Below are positions 24,789-33,277 of a stretch of DNA of 36,837 nucleotides, in pieces. Numbering within the stretch: the stretch's first letter is position 1; each line of letters begins with the position of its first letter. The stretch is from Beijerinckiaceae bacterium. Its GTDB lineage: Bacteria; Pseudomonadota; Alphaproteobacteria; Rhizobiales; Beijerinckiaceae. The notes beneath the pieces are model-generated. The model ran no database searches. It was not told the origin of the DNA and saw nothing but the letters and a program-made list of their open reading frames with translations. The position numbers and the translations under genes were made by a program. The stretch spans positions 1 through 36,837 of the forward strand of contig CANGFT010000043.1 in the NCBI GenBank assembly GCA_947453205.1. Reading direction: 5' to 3'.

Positions 24789-25940
24789 ATGAACCTCGCC
24801 CCCGCCATCGTGGACTTCTCCAAAGAACTCACGCTCATTCGGCGAGACATTCACGCCCATCCAGAAATCGGCTTTGAGGAAAACCGCACCTCGCAGATCG
24901 TGGCCAACCATCTGCAGGCCTGGGGAGCCGAGGTTCATCGGTCGATTGGCGGGACAGGGGTCGTCGGCGTCATCAACGGCAAGGGGCCAGGTCGCCGCAT
25001 CGGCTTGCGCGCGGACATGGACGCCCTGCCAATGGCCGAAGCCACAGGGTTTTCGCATGCATCGAAAACCCCGGGCGTCTTTCACGGCTGCGGCCATGAC
25101 GGACATACGACGATGCTGCTGGGCGCGGCGCGCCATCTCGCCAGCACGCGTAATTTTGCAGGCCAGATCGTGCTGATCTTCCAGCCTGCGGAGGAGGGCC
25201 TTGGCGGCGCCCGCCGCATGATCGCCGACGGCCTTTTCGACCGTTTTCCCTGCGATGAAATCTACGGCCTGCACAATTGGCCGGGTGCGCCGCTTGGCCG
25301 CATCAGCCTGACGCGCGGCGTCGCCATGGCGGCGGCCGACACATTCGATATTCATATATCCGGACGCGGCGCCCATGGCGCCCAGCCTCATCATGCAGTC
25401 GATCCCATCATGGTCGCGACCGCCATCGCGCAGGCCCTGCAGACCATCGTCAGCCGCAACGTGGATGCGGTGAAGTCTGCAATCGTTTCAATCACGCAGA
25501 TCCACGCCGGATCAGCTTATAACGTCATCCCCGAGACCGCCTTTCTCGGCGGCACGATCCGCACTTTCGAACCTGCGGTTCGCGACTTGATAGCGCAGCG
25601 CATCACGTCTCTGGCGCGCAGCATCGCGGAAGGTTTCGGCGCGGAGGCCACCGTCGCCATCGAGCCCCGCTTCTCCGCCTTGCGCAATGACGACCGCCTG
25701 GCGGAATCGGCGATGCAGGTCGCCGCCGAGATCGTAGGCCCGACCCTCGCTGAATATGACGAACTGCCAAAAACCGGCAGCGAAGACTTTGCAGAAATGC
25801 TTGCGATCGTTCCGGGCGCCTATCTGCTGCTCGGACAGGGAGAAGGCCCGGCCCTGCACAATCCCCGCTATGACTTCAATGACGCCGCCATCCCGATCGG
25901 CGCCACTCTGCTGGCCCGCCTCGCCGAGGCGCGGGCCTGA
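24789..25940 (+). CDS. M20-family amidohydrolase, hippurate hydrolase-like
   Basis: A 383-residue metallo-amidohydrolase of the HipO/IAA-amino-acid hydrolase group. Metal and catalytic motifs are RADMDALPM (74-82), GCGHDGHT (C101, H103), QPAEEG (E135/E136), LHNWPG (H162) and KTGSEDFAEM near the C-terminus. Substrates in this family are N-acyl amino acids such as hippurate, N-acetyl amino acids or auxin conjugates. The setting favours hippurate: the transporter lies just upstream and the benzoate operon begins 1 kb downstream, so benzoate released here would feed BenABC. The specificity is inference. There is no signal peptide, so it acts in the cytoplasm. Confidence 0.84.
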   Translation: MNLAPAIVDFSKELTLIRRDIHAHPEIGFEENRTSQIVANHLQAWGAEVHRSIGGTGVVGVINGKGPGRRIGLRADMDALPMAEATGFSHASKTPGVFHGCGHDGHTTMLLGAARHLASTRNFAGQIVLIFQPAEEGLGGARRMIADGLFDRFPCDEIYGLHNWPGAPLGRISLTRGVAMAAADTFDIHISGRGAHGAQPHHAVDPIMVATAIAQALQTIVSRNVDAVKSAIVSITQIHAGSAYNVIPETAFLGGTIRTFEPAVRDLIAQRITSLARSIAEGFGAEATVAIEPRFSALRNDDRLAESAMQVAAEIVGPTLAEYDELPKTGSEDFAEMLAIVPGAYLLLGQGEGPALHNPRYDFNDAAIPIGATLLARLAEARA

Positions 25941-25963
25941 CGCCTGACACTGGCGCGGCGCCG

Positions 25964-26872
25964 TCATTTGCCAAAGGCGACGCCGTCTTTTCTATACATA
26001 TCCTTGATGATCTTCAGCATGCGCTCCACCTCGGGGGAGCGGTCGCCCTTGCGCGTGCTCATCATCACTGGCGAGACGGCCTCAGGCGCGCTGAGCGCCC
26101 TGTAGACCACATTATCGCGACGCAGCCGCTCCACGGACCCGGGCACGAGGGCGACGCCGCTATTGGCCGCCACGAGGCCAAGCGCCGTCTGCAGCTCCCG
26201 CACCTCAAGCACGGCGCGCGGCGTGATGTTTCTGTCGCGAAAGATCGACAGAACCTGATCGGCGTAGCTCGGGCGTGGAGCGCGCGGATAAACGATCAGC
26301 GTGTCCTGCGCCAACTCCTCAAGCGCAAGCGAATCCCGTCGCGCGGCCAGTGGATGTTCGAGAGGAAGCGCAGCGCATATGCTCTCGTTGCGCAAGAGGA
26401 CGCGATCTACAGCTGGATCTTGCAGCGTCAGTCTTCCAAATCCGACATCGATGCGCCCCTCCTTCAGGGCGACGAGCTGCTCAACGGTCGTCATTTCATG
26501 AAGCAGGATTTCAGTGCCGGGCCTCGCCGCGCGGTAGCGTCGGATCACCTCCGGCAAATAACCATATAGGGTGGATGCGACGAAGCCGATGGAATAGCGC
26601 GGCTTGTCGGCCTCTATCAGCCGCTTCACGGCGGCCTTCATCTCGTCCATGCGCTCAAGAACCTGCACAGACTGATCGAACAGAAGTTTCCCCGCTTCAG
26701 TGAGCGCCAGCGGACGGCTGTTGCGGTCAAAGAGTTCGGCGCCGAATTCATCCTCCAAAGCCTGGATCTGGCGGCTCAGGGGCGGCTGGGCGATGTGCAG
26801 TTTTTCGGCGGCGCGCGTGAAATTCTTCTCCCGCGCCACGGCCACGAAATAACGGAGTTGTCGCGATTCCAC
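25964..26872 (-). CDS. LysR-type regulator, BenM/CatM/CatR-like
   Basis: A 302-residue LysR regulator. The N-terminal helix-turn-helix is [50 protein letters not shown], and the effector domain includes [22 protein letters not shown], as in CatR/BenM relatives. It starts with GTG at 26872, preceded on its own strand by GGGAGG (26879-26884). It diverges from benA, and an ATAC-N7-GTAT site lies immediately upstream. It should activate ben-cat in response to cis,cis-muconate and/or benzoate, as BenM and CatM do in Acinetobacter. It is the only LysR gene in the window, so it may serve both the ben and cat parts. Confidence 0.87.
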   Translation of the reverse strand: MESRQLRYFVAVAREKNFTRAAEKLHIAQPPLSRQIQALEDEFGAELFDRNSRPLALTEAGKLLFDQSVQVLERMDEMKAAVKRLIEADKPRYSIGFVASTLYGYLPEVIRRYRAARPGTEILLHEMTTVEQLVALKEGRIDVGFGRLTLQDPAVDRVLLRNESICAALPLEHPLAARRDSLALEELAQDTLIVYPRAPRPSYADQVLSIFRDRNITPRAVLEVRELQTALGLVAANSGVALVPGSVERLRRDNVVYRALSAPEAVSPVMMSTRKGDRSPEVERMLKIIKDMYRKDGVAFGK

Positions 26873-26875
26873 GCC

Positions 26876-26890
26876 ATACCTCCCGAGTAT
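26876..26890. promoter_or_regulatory. BenM/CatM-type LysR binding site
   Basis: ATAC (26876-26879), 7 bases, then GTAT (26887-26890) is exactly the ATAC-N7-GTAT consensus for BenM/CatM. A degenerate second site, ATTC-N7-GATT, starts at 26902 toward benA. The perfect site covers the ribosome site of the LysR gene and starts 4 bases from its GTG, which suits autoregulation. Confidence 0.65.
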
Positions 26891-26969
26891 CGAGCAGACC
26901 TATTCAGTCTTGGATTTATCGCCCTCAGAGGAGCATGAAAGTCTCATGACAGTCAATCTGGAGGGGGAA

Positions 26970-28310
26970 ATGTTCGATACTCTTGATCATAAGCTTGGCG
27001 CCGCGCTTGAGGATGACGCCGCCCGCGGGCTCTACCGCGTCGACCGCGACATCTTCACAGACCCCGCGCTCTTCGAACTCGAGATGCGCCATATCTTCGA
27101 AGGCAACTGGGTCTATCTCGCGCACGAGAGCCAGGTTCCCAACCCCAACGATTACTTCACGACCCATATCGGCCGTCAGCCGATCGTCATTGCGCGCAAC
27201 CGGGCAGGGGAGCTCAACGCTTTCGTCAACGCCTGCAGCCATCGCGGCGCCATGCTGTGCCGTCACAAGCGTGGCAACAAAAGCACCTACACCTGCCCTT
27301 TTCATGGGTGGACGTTCAACAACAACGGCAAGCTGCTGAAGGTGAAGGATCCCGAAGGCGCGGGCTATCCCGAAAGCTTCAACAAGAACAGTTCGCATGA
27401 TCTGACGAAGGTCGCGCGCTTCGAGAGCTATCGCGGCTTTCTCTTCGGCAGCCTCAACCCTGAGGTGAAGCCACTCGTCGAACATCTGGGCGAGGCCGCC
27501 AAGATGATCGACCTGATCGTCGACCAGTCGCCCGAAGGTCTTGAGGTTCTGCGCGGCTCCTCGACCTATGTTTATGACGGCAACTGGAAGCTCCAGACCG
27601 AGAACGGCGCGGACGGCTACCATGTCACGGCGGTGCACTGGAACTATGCCGCCACCACGGGCCGTCGCAAGGAGGCCGCGAAGGTCGATAATGTGCGCGC
27701 CATGAGCGCAGGCGGCTGGGCCAAGCAGGGCGGCGGCTTCTACTCTTTCGAGCACGGCCATCTGCTGCTCTGGACCAACTGGGCGAACCCCGAGGATCGC
27801 CCCAACTGGGAGCGGCGCGAGGAGCTTGCTCGCGAGTTCGGCCAGGCGCGTGCGGACTGGATGGTGCAGCGCAGCCGCAATCTCTGCGTCTACCCCAACG
27901 TCTATCTGATGGACCAGTTCTCCTCGCAGATCCGGACCTATCGCCCCATCTCCGTCGATAAGACGGAGGTGACGATCTACTGCATCGCGCCCAAGGGGGA
28001 AGCGCCCGAAGCACGCGCGCGCCGCATTCGCCAGTACGAGGATTTCTTCAACGCCTCGGGCATGGCGACGCCGGACGACCTTGAGGAATTCCGCTCCTGC
28101 CAGATGGCCATGATGGGCCGGGCGGCGCGCTGGAACGACATGTGCCGCGGCGCCGACCACTGGATCGAGGGCGCCGACGAAGCCGCCCAATCCATCGGGC
28201 TCAAACCCCTGATGAGCGGCAAGCGCACAGAGGACGAAGGCCTCTTCGTTCTGCAGCACAAATACTGGCAGGAAGCGATGACCCGCGCTGTCGCCGAAGA
28301 CAAGGCTTGA
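26970..28310 (+). CDS. benA: Benzoate 1,2-dioxygenase, large (alpha) subunit
   Basis: A 446-residue terminal oxygenase subunit. Rieske ligands are C89, H91, C109 and H112 (CSHRG and CPFHGW). The catalytic iron region is [13 protein letters not shown] with D215, H218 and H223. Long blocks such as [22 protein letters not shown] and [20 protein letters not shown] are the same as in Acinetobacter BenA as I remember it. The frame runs back to a TTG at 26910, but GGAGG at 26960-26964 is well placed for the ATG at 26970, giving [10 protein letters not shown]. With BenB and BenC it converts benzoate, O2 and NADH to the cis-diol carboxylate. Confidence 0.95.
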   Translation: MFDTLDHKLGAALEDDAARGLYRVDRDIFTDPALFELEMRHIFEGNWVYLAHESQVPNPNDYFTTHIGRQPIVIARNRAGELNAFVNACSHRGAMLCRHKRGNKSTYTCPFHGWTFNNNGKLLKVKDPEGAGYPESFNKNSSHDLTKVARFESYRGFLFGSLNPEVKPLVEHLGEAAKMIDLIVDQSPEGLEVLRGSSTYVYDGNWKLQTENGADGYHVTAVHWNYAATTGRRKEAAKVDNVRAMSAGGWAKQGGGFYSFEHGHLLLWTNWANPEDRPNWERREELAREFGQARADWMVQRSRNLCVYPNVYLMDQFSSQIRTYRPISVDKTEVTIYCIAPKGEAPEARARRIRQYEDFFNASGMATPDDLEEFRSCQMAMMGRAARWNDMCRGADHWIEGADEAAQSIGLKPLMSGKRTEDEGLFVLQHKYWQEAMTRAVAEDKA

Positions 28311-28321
28311 GGGAGGTGGAG

Positions 28322-28843
28322 ATGCTGGTTCTCGATAAAACTTCCAACACGATGCGATTCAGCCAGGCGGAAGCCGAGCAATTTCTGTATCGCGAGGCCC
28401 GCGCCCTTGATGACAAGGACTGGGACGCATGGCTCGACCTTCACGCTGAGGATTGCGAGTTCTGGATGCCGTCATGGGATGACGACGATAAGCTCGTCGA
28501 AGATCCCCAGTCGGAAATTTCATTGATCTGGTACGGCCATAAGGGCGGACTGGAAGACCGGATCTTCCGCATCAGGACCGAGCGCTCCAGCGCGACGAGC
28601 CTTCCCGAGCCACGCACGTCTCACAACATCACCAACACCGAGATTCTCTCCACAAAGGGATCGCTGGTGGAGCTGCGCTGCAACTGGGTGACGTTGAGCT
28701 TCCGCTACAAGACCGTCGACACCTATTTCGGAACGTCCTTCTACACGATCGACCTTGCAAGCGGCGCGCCGCTCATCAAGCGCAAGAAGGTGATCCTGAA
28801 GAACGACTACATCCACCATGTCGTCGACATCTATCACCTCTGA
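28322..28843 (+). CDS. benB: Benzoate 1,2-dioxygenase, small (beta) subunit
   Basis: A 173-residue beta subunit of a ring-hydroxylating dioxygenase, with the family pattern QFLYREARALDDKDWDAWLDLHAEDCEFWMP at residues about 20-50 and the end IKRKKVILKNDYIHHVVDIYHL. It supports the alpha3-beta3 structure and has no cofactor. GGGAGGTGGAG lies directly before the ATG. It sits 11 bases after benA and 14 bases before benC, so the three are one transcript. Confidence 0.95.
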   Translation: MLVLDKTSNTMRFSQAEAEQFLYREARALDDKDWDAWLDLHAEDCEFWMPSWDDDDKLVEDPQSEISLIWYGHKGGLEDRIFRIRTERSSATSLPEPRTSHNITNTEILSTKGSLVELRCNWVTLSFRYKTVDTYFGTSFYTIDLASGAPLIKRKKVILKNDYIHHVVDIYHL

Positions 28844-28857
28844 GCGGAGCGAAGATC

Positions 28858-29883
28858 ATGACGCATCGCATTGCGCTCAATTTTGAAGATGGGGTGACCC
28901 GCTTCGTCGAGGCGCGGGCAGGGGAGACCATCGCTGACGCTTCCTATCGCGTCGGCGTCAACATTCCCCTCGATTGCCGCGACGGCGCTTGCGGGGCCTG
29001 CAAGTGCAGGGTCGAAGCCGGCGCTTATGAGAGCGGCGCCTATATCGAGGACGCATTGTCCGATGAAGAAGCGCAGGCGGGATTCGCGCTCGCCTGCCAG
29101 GCGACGCCGAAGAGCGACATGGCCATATCAATCCTCGCGTCTTCCGCCGCCTGCAAGACGAAGCAGCAGGAATGGGAGACGACGCTCGTCAAGGTGGAGC
29201 GGCTTTCCGAATCCAGCCTCGCCTTCACCCTTGAAAAGCCTGCAGGGCTGTCGTTCCTGCCCGGACAATATGTGAATGTCGGGGTTCCCGGCACGGACCA
29301 GAGCCGGGCTTATAGCTTCTCTTCGGCGCCCGCTGACGATCACCTGAGCTTCCTTGTCCGCGACGTCCCTGGCGGGCTCATGAGCGGTTGGCTGAGCGAG
29401 CGGGCGAAGGCCGGCGCGGCGATGCGTATGTCCGGTCCCTGCGGCGCCTTTTATCTGCGCGATCTTTCGCGCCCCGCGCTGTTCCTTGCAGGCGGGACGG
29501 GCCTCGCGCCCTTCCTGTCCATGCTCGGCGAGATGAAAGCGAAGGGGGATAGTTCAGCGGTGCGCCTGATCTACGGCGTCACCCATGATGAAGACCTCGT
29601 CAGCGTCGACACGCTTGAAGGTTTGGCGGCTGAGATTCCGAACTTCACCTACACGACCTGCGTGGCCTCGCCGGCCAGCAGCCATGCAGGCAAGGGCTAT
29701 GTCACCGACCACATCCTGCCTGACGACCTCAATGGCGGCGATGTCGACATCTATCTTTGCGGCCCGCCCGCCATGGTTGAGGCGGTGCGCTCCTGGCTCG
29801 GCCAGAAAGGCGTGACGCCAGCCTCGTTCCACTACGAGAAGTTCACCCCGGGCGCGGCGACCCCAGCTTCGAAGGCGGCGTGA
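28858..29883 (+). CDS. benC: Benzoate 1,2-dioxygenase electron-transfer component
   Basis: A 341-residue NADH reductase. An N-terminal plant-type ferredoxin domain binds [2Fe-2S] through C40, C45, C48 (CRDGACGACKC) and C80 (ACQA). Then comes a ferredoxin-NADP-reductase-like part with the FAD motif RAYSFSS and the NAD motif GGTGLAPFLSML, ending with CGPPAMVEAVRSWL. It passes electrons from NADH to the BenA Rieske centre. It is the only oxygenase reductase in the window, so it is a possible but unproven partner for the two orphan Rieske oxygenases upstream. Confidence 0.94.
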   Translation: MTHRIALNFEDGVTRFVEARAGETIADASYRVGVNIPLDCRDGACGACKCRVEAGAYESGAYIEDALSDEEAQAGFALACQATPKSDMAISILASSAACKTKQQEWETTLVKVERLSESSLAFTLEKPAGLSFLPGQYVNVGVPGTDQSRAYSFSSAPADDHLSFLVRDVPGGLMSGWLSERAKAGAAMRMSGPCGAFYLRDLSRPALFLAGGTGLAPFLSMLGEMKAKGDSSAVRLIYGVTHDEDLVSVDTLEGLAAEIPNFTYTTCVASPASSHAGKGYVTDHILPDDLNGGDVDIYLCGPPAMVEAVRSWLGQKGVTPASFHYEKFTPGAATPASKAA

Positions 29884-29884
29884 C

Positions 29885-30664
29885 ATGACAATTTTCGCAC
29901 ATCGCTTCAGCGGCAAGGTCGCCGTCGTCACCGGCGCCGCACAAGGCATAGGCCGCAGGGTCGCCGAGCGCATGGCCGCAGAGGGGGCGCAGGTTTTTGC
30001 GGTCGACAGGTCCGACATCGTGAAGGGAGCCTGCGCGGAGATTGGCGCAAATGCGACGCCCGTGCTCGCTGATCTCGAAACCTATGCGGGGGCTGTCTCC
30101 GCCATCGAGGCAGTCAAAGCTGCGGCCGGACGCATCGACATTCTCATCAATAATGTCGGCGGCGCCATCTGGATGCGCCCTTTCGCAGCCTTCGATGATC
30201 GGCAGATCGAGGCTGAGATCCGGCGCTCGCTGATGCCGACGCTCTGGTCTTGTCACGCCGTGCTTCCCGCCATGCTGGCGCATGGGGGCGGCGTGATCGT
30301 CAATGTTTCGTCGGTGGCGACGCGCGGCCTCAACCGTGTGCCCTATGCGGCGGCCAAGGGCGGCGTCAACGCCATCACCACCTGCCTCGCCATGGAATAC
30401 GCCAGCAAGGGCATCCGTGTCTGCGGCGTGGCGCCCGGCGGCACCGACGCTCCGCCCCGGCTCATTCCCCGCTTCGACGGCGAGCGCAGCGCGCAGGATG
30501 AAATCTGGTCGCAGGAAGTCGTCGATCAAACCATCGCGACGAGCTTCATGCGCCGATACGGCAGCGCCGACGAACAGGCCGCCGCCATTCTGTTCCTGGC
30601 CTCTGACGAGGCCTCCTACATCACCGGACTCACCCTACCTGTGGCGGGTGGGGACGCCGGCTGA
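29885..30664 (+). CDS. benD: Benzoate cis-diol (1,6-dihydroxycyclohexa-2,4-diene-1-carboxylate) dehydrogenase
   Basis: A 259-residue short-chain dehydrogenase. It has the NAD site VTGAAQGIGRRVA (15-27), INNVGGAIWMRPF, the serine in VSSVATRG and YAAAKGG (Y154, K158). INNVGGAIWMRPF and the end YITGLTLPVAGGDAG are typical of BenD/XylL. It oxidises and decarboxylates the diol made by BenABC to catechol. Only one base separates the benC stop and this ATG, so translation is coupled. Confidence 0.93.
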   Translation: MTIFAHRFSGKVAVVTGAAQGIGRRVAERMAAEGAQVFAVDRSDIVKGACAEIGANATPVLADLETYAGAVSAIEAVKAAAGRIDILINNVGGAIWMRPFAAFDDRQIEAEIRRSLMPTLWSCHAVLPAMLAHGGGVIVNVSSVATRGLNRVPYAAAKGGVNAITTCLAMEYASKGIRVCGVAPGGTDAPPRLIPRFDGERSAQDEIWSQEVVDQTIATSFMRRYGSADEQAAAILFLASDEASYITGLTLPVAGGDAG

Positions 30665-30667
30665 CCC

Positions 30668-30685
30668 AACGGTCGCCGGACCGTT
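30668..30685. terminator. Small hairpin between benD and catA
   Basis: AACGGTC (30668-30674) pairs perfectly with GACCGTT (30679-30685) around GCCG, followed by TCC. It lies 3 bases after the benD stop. It may stabilise or process the message between the ben and cat parts rather than end it. Confidence 0.45.
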
Positions 30686-30717
30686 TCCGGCATTCCTGCT
30701 CAATTGGAGGCAACGCC

Positions 30718-31647
30718 ATGACTGACAGCTTGATGAACACCAGAGAAGTCCGCAGCCTGCTCGACAAGGTCGGCGGCTTTGACAACCGCAATGGCGACGA
30801 GCGCCTGAAGCGCATCGTCCAGCGCATCGTCGCCGACACATTCCGCATCATCGAGGATTTCGACATTTCGCCCGACGAGTTCTGGTCCGCCATGAGCTAT
30901 GTCACGCGCCTCGGCCAGGCGAACGAAGTCGGCCTGCTGGTTCCCGGTCTTGGCATCGAGACCTTCCTTGACATGCGGCTCGATCAGGCTGAGCGAAAGG
31001 CCGGCCTTGAGGGCGGCACGCCGCGCACGATCGAGGGGCCGCTCTATGTTGCGGGCGCGCCGCTCTCCAAGGGCGAAGCCCGCCTTGATGACGGCACCGA
31101 GCAGGGCGAAGTGCTCTTCATGGAAGGCCAGGTCCGCGACGTCGACGGCAAGCCGGTCGCTGGCGCCATCGTGGATGTCTGGCACGCCAACACGCTCGGC
31201 GGCTATTCGTTCTTCGATCCCTCGCAGCCCAAGTATAACATGCGCTGCCGCATCGAGACCGACGCGCAGGGCCGCTATCGCTTCCGTTCGCTGCTTCCCG
31301 CCGGCTACGCCTGCCCGCCTGAAGGCGTGACCCAGCAGCTGCTCGACGCCCTCGGCCGCCACGGCCATCGCCCCGCGCATATCCACTTCTTCGTGGCTGC
31401 GCCCGGCTACCGCAAGCTGACCACCCAGATCAACATCGATGGCGATGAATATCTCCATGACGACTTCGCCTTCGCCACACGCGACGAACTGATCCCCGAG
31501 GTGCGTCGGATTGAAGACGCGGCCAAGGTTCACGCCAAGGGGCTGAACGCTCCCTATGCTGAAATCACCTTCGATTTCGTGCTGCATGCCGAGAGCGCCG
31601 CTGCGCCCGTCACCATCGTGAACCGCGAACACGCCGAAGCGGCCTGA
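30718..31647 (+). CDS. catA: Catechol 1,2-dioxygenase
   Basis: A 309-residue intradiol dioxygenase. The N-terminal helical dimer/lipid-binding domain is followed by the beta-sandwich. The four non-haem Fe(III) ligands are visible at Y163 (GGYSFF), Y197 (PAGYACP), H221 and H223 (PAHIHFF), each within 1-3 positions of those in Acinetobacter CatA. TGGAGGCAAC precedes the ATG. It opens the catechol ring to cis,cis-muconate. The length and GYACPP pattern fit CatA rather than a chlorocatechol dioxygenase (about 250-260 residues). Confidence 0.94.
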   Translation: MTDSLMNTREVRSLLDKVGGFDNRNGDERLKRIVQRIVADTFRIIEDFDISPDEFWSAMSYVTRLGQANEVGLLVPGLGIETFLDMRLDQAERKAGLEGGTPRTIEGPLYVAGAPLSKGEARLDDGTEQGEVLFMEGQVRDVDGKPVAGAIVDVWHANTLGGYSFFDPSQPKYNMRCRIETDAQGRYRFRSLLPAGYACPPEGVTQQLLDALGRHGHRPAHIHFFVAAPGYRKLTTQINIDGDEYLHDDFAFATRDELIPEVRRIEDAAKVHAKGLNAPYAEITFDFVLHAESAAAPVTIVNREHAEAA

Positions 31648-31652
31648 TCGTC

Positions 31653-31690
31653 TGCGGCGCCGGAGCCGACCGGCGCCGCATCCTTTTCCA
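31653..31690 (+). terminator. Strong hairpin after catA
   Basis: TGCGGCGCCGG (31653-31663) pairs perfectly over 11 bp with CCGGCGCCGCA (31670-31680) around a 6-base loop, followed by TCCTTTTCC. This looks like a rho-independent terminator or attenuator lying inside the cat gene run, 6 bases after the catA stop. Confidence 0.65.
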
Positions 31691-31759
31691 AACATTCTCG
31701 ATGTCCCTGGCGTGCGTCCTCCTGGACGCGCGAATGGGAGAACGCGGGCGAAAATCATC

Positions 31760-32917
31760 ATGCTTGACCAGATCGCCAGAATTCCCGCCGACATGAAGCA
31801 CGAGCTCGCGGTCCGCACAGTGACGACGACGATCGTCGATGTGCCCACAGTCCGGCAGCACAAGCTGTCGCAGACTTCGGTCAGCGCGCAGAGCTATGTG
31901 ATAGTCGAAATACTGCTCGAAAATGGCGTGATTGGCGCCGGCGAAGCTGCGACCCTTGGCGGTCCGCGCTGGAGCGAGGAAAGCGTCGAGAGCATCAAGG
32001 CCAACATTGATTCCTACCTTGCCCCCGCGCTCGTCGGCCTCGACGCATCGCAGTTCGAAAGCGCGGCATCGCGAATGGACGCCGCCGCCAAGCGCAACAA
32101 CGCCGCCAAGGCCGCGATCCAGAGCGCCCTGATCGACGCGGTCGGCAAGACCCTCGACCTTCCCGCTCATGCCTTTTTGGGCGGCCTTGTGCGCGAACGT
32201 TTTCCCGTCCTCTGGACCCTCGCATCCGGCGATCCCGCCCAGGAGGTCGAGGAAGCTGAGGCGAAGCTGGCTGCGCGCCTGCACCGCACCTTCAAGGTGA
32301 AGATCGGCGCGCAGGCGCCTGACGCTGACATGCTGCGCCTTGGCGTTCTGGCGAAGGCGCTTGGGGATCGCGCCGAGCTCATCGTCGACGCCAACCAGGC
32401 ATGGGATGAGACGACAGCGCTTCGTTGCATGCGCGAGATGGCGGACCTTGGCGTCGTGCTCGTCGAGCAGCCATTGCCTGCATGGAACATTGATGGCATG
32501 TCGCGGCTGCGCCATCGTTGTGAAACACCATTGCTCGCCGATGAAAGCGTCTTCACCACCCATGACATGATGACAGTAGCGAGAGCGGGCGCAGCTGATG
32601 CCGTCTCGCTCAAGCTCGTCAAACATGGCGGCCTGAGGGAGCTGCACAAGGTCGCGGCGGTCGCGGAAGCCGCGGGTGTGGCGCTTTATGGCGGCTGCCT
32701 GCTGGAGAGTTCCATCGGCGCTGCGGCGCATCTGCAGGCGTTCGCGGGCCTGCGGGGCCTCTCCTGGGGTTGCGAGCATTTCGGGCCGCAGATCCTCAAG
32801 CAGGATCTTGTCGTCACGCCCCTCCACTTCGAAAACTTCCATGTGCACCTGCCGAAGGGGCCTGGTCTTGGAATCGAAATTGATCCCCAACAACTCGCGC
32901 GCTTCGCACGCAAATAG
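31760..32917 (+). CDS. catB: Muconate cycloisomerase
   Basis: A 385-residue enolase-superfamily enzyme. The KxK catalytic pair is in FKVKIGAQ. The metal ligands are in VDANQAW, LVEQPLP and LADES, and the second-face lysine is in AVSLKLVKHGGL. The C-terminal GGCLLESSIGAAAHLQAFA is typical of CatB. It converts cis,cis-muconate to (+)-muconolactone. The ribosome site for the ATG at 31760 is weak, with GGGAGAAC 15 bases upstream. ATG at 31793 is another possible start, as residues before VRTVTTTIVDVPTVR are not conserved. The CatA terminator hairpin lies between it and catA. Confidence 0.92.
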   Translation: MLDQIARIPADMKHELAVRTVTTTIVDVPTVRQHKLSQTSVSAQSYVIVEILLENGVIGAGEAATLGGPRWSEESVESIKANIDSYLAPALVGLDASQFESAASRMDAAAKRNNAAKAAIQSALIDAVGKTLDLPAHAFLGGLVRERFPVLWTLASGDPAQEVEEAEAKLAARLHRTFKVKIGAQAPDADMLRLGVLAKALGDRAELIVDANQAWDETTALRCMREMADLGVVLVEQPLPAWNIDGMSRLRHRCETPLLADESVFTTHDMMTVARAGAADAVSLKLVKHGGLRELHKVAAVAEAAGVALYGGCLLESSIGAAAHLQAFAGLRGLSWGCEHFGPQILKQDLVVTPLHFENFHVHLPKGPGLGIEIDPQQLARFARK

Positions 32918-32926
32918 GAGTGGGCC

Positions 32927-33205
32927 ATGCTTTATTGCGTCCGAATGGATGTCCAGATCCCTCACGATTATCCGGCCGAGCGCATCGAGATGCTGAAGGC
33001 CGAAGAAAAGGCGAGGGCGATCGAATTGCAGCGCGCTGGGGTGTGGAGACACCTTTGGCGCATCGCCGGCGCCTACGCCAACATCAGCATCTTCGATGTG
33101 GCCAGCCACGATGAGCTTCACACTCTTCTTTCAACGCTGCCGCTCTTTCCCTTCATGGCCATCGTCGTGACGCCGCTCGCGCGTCACCCCTCCGCCATCG
33201 ATTGA
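32927..33205 (+). CDS. catC: Muconolactone delta-isomerase
   Basis: A 92-residue protein of the small decameric muconolactone isomerase family (usually about 92-97 residues). Typical features are MLYCVRMDVQIP at the start, AEEKARAIELQRAGVWRHLWRIAG and the end SLxxLPLFPFM-like segment LSTLPLFPFMAIVVTPLARHPS. It moves the double bond of muconolactone to give 3-oxoadipate enol-lactone. It starts 9 bases after catB with TAGGAG as ribosome site. Confidence 0.94.
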   Translation: MLYCVRMDVQIPHDYPAERIEMLKAEEKARAIELQRAGVWRHLWRIAGAYANISIFDVASHDELHTLLSTLPLFPFMAIVVTPLARHPSAID

Positions 33206-33277
33206 TGTGTCGCGAACCGCTCCCCGGCGGCGGATCGCACTCGAAAGGAACGCCGGAAGTTCGAGGAGGGTTTCATC

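Noticed and set aside
26925-28259. A 444-codon open frame antisense to benA
   Set aside because: The plus strand encodes an unmistakable BenA; the antisense translation is low in family pattern and has no ribosome site.
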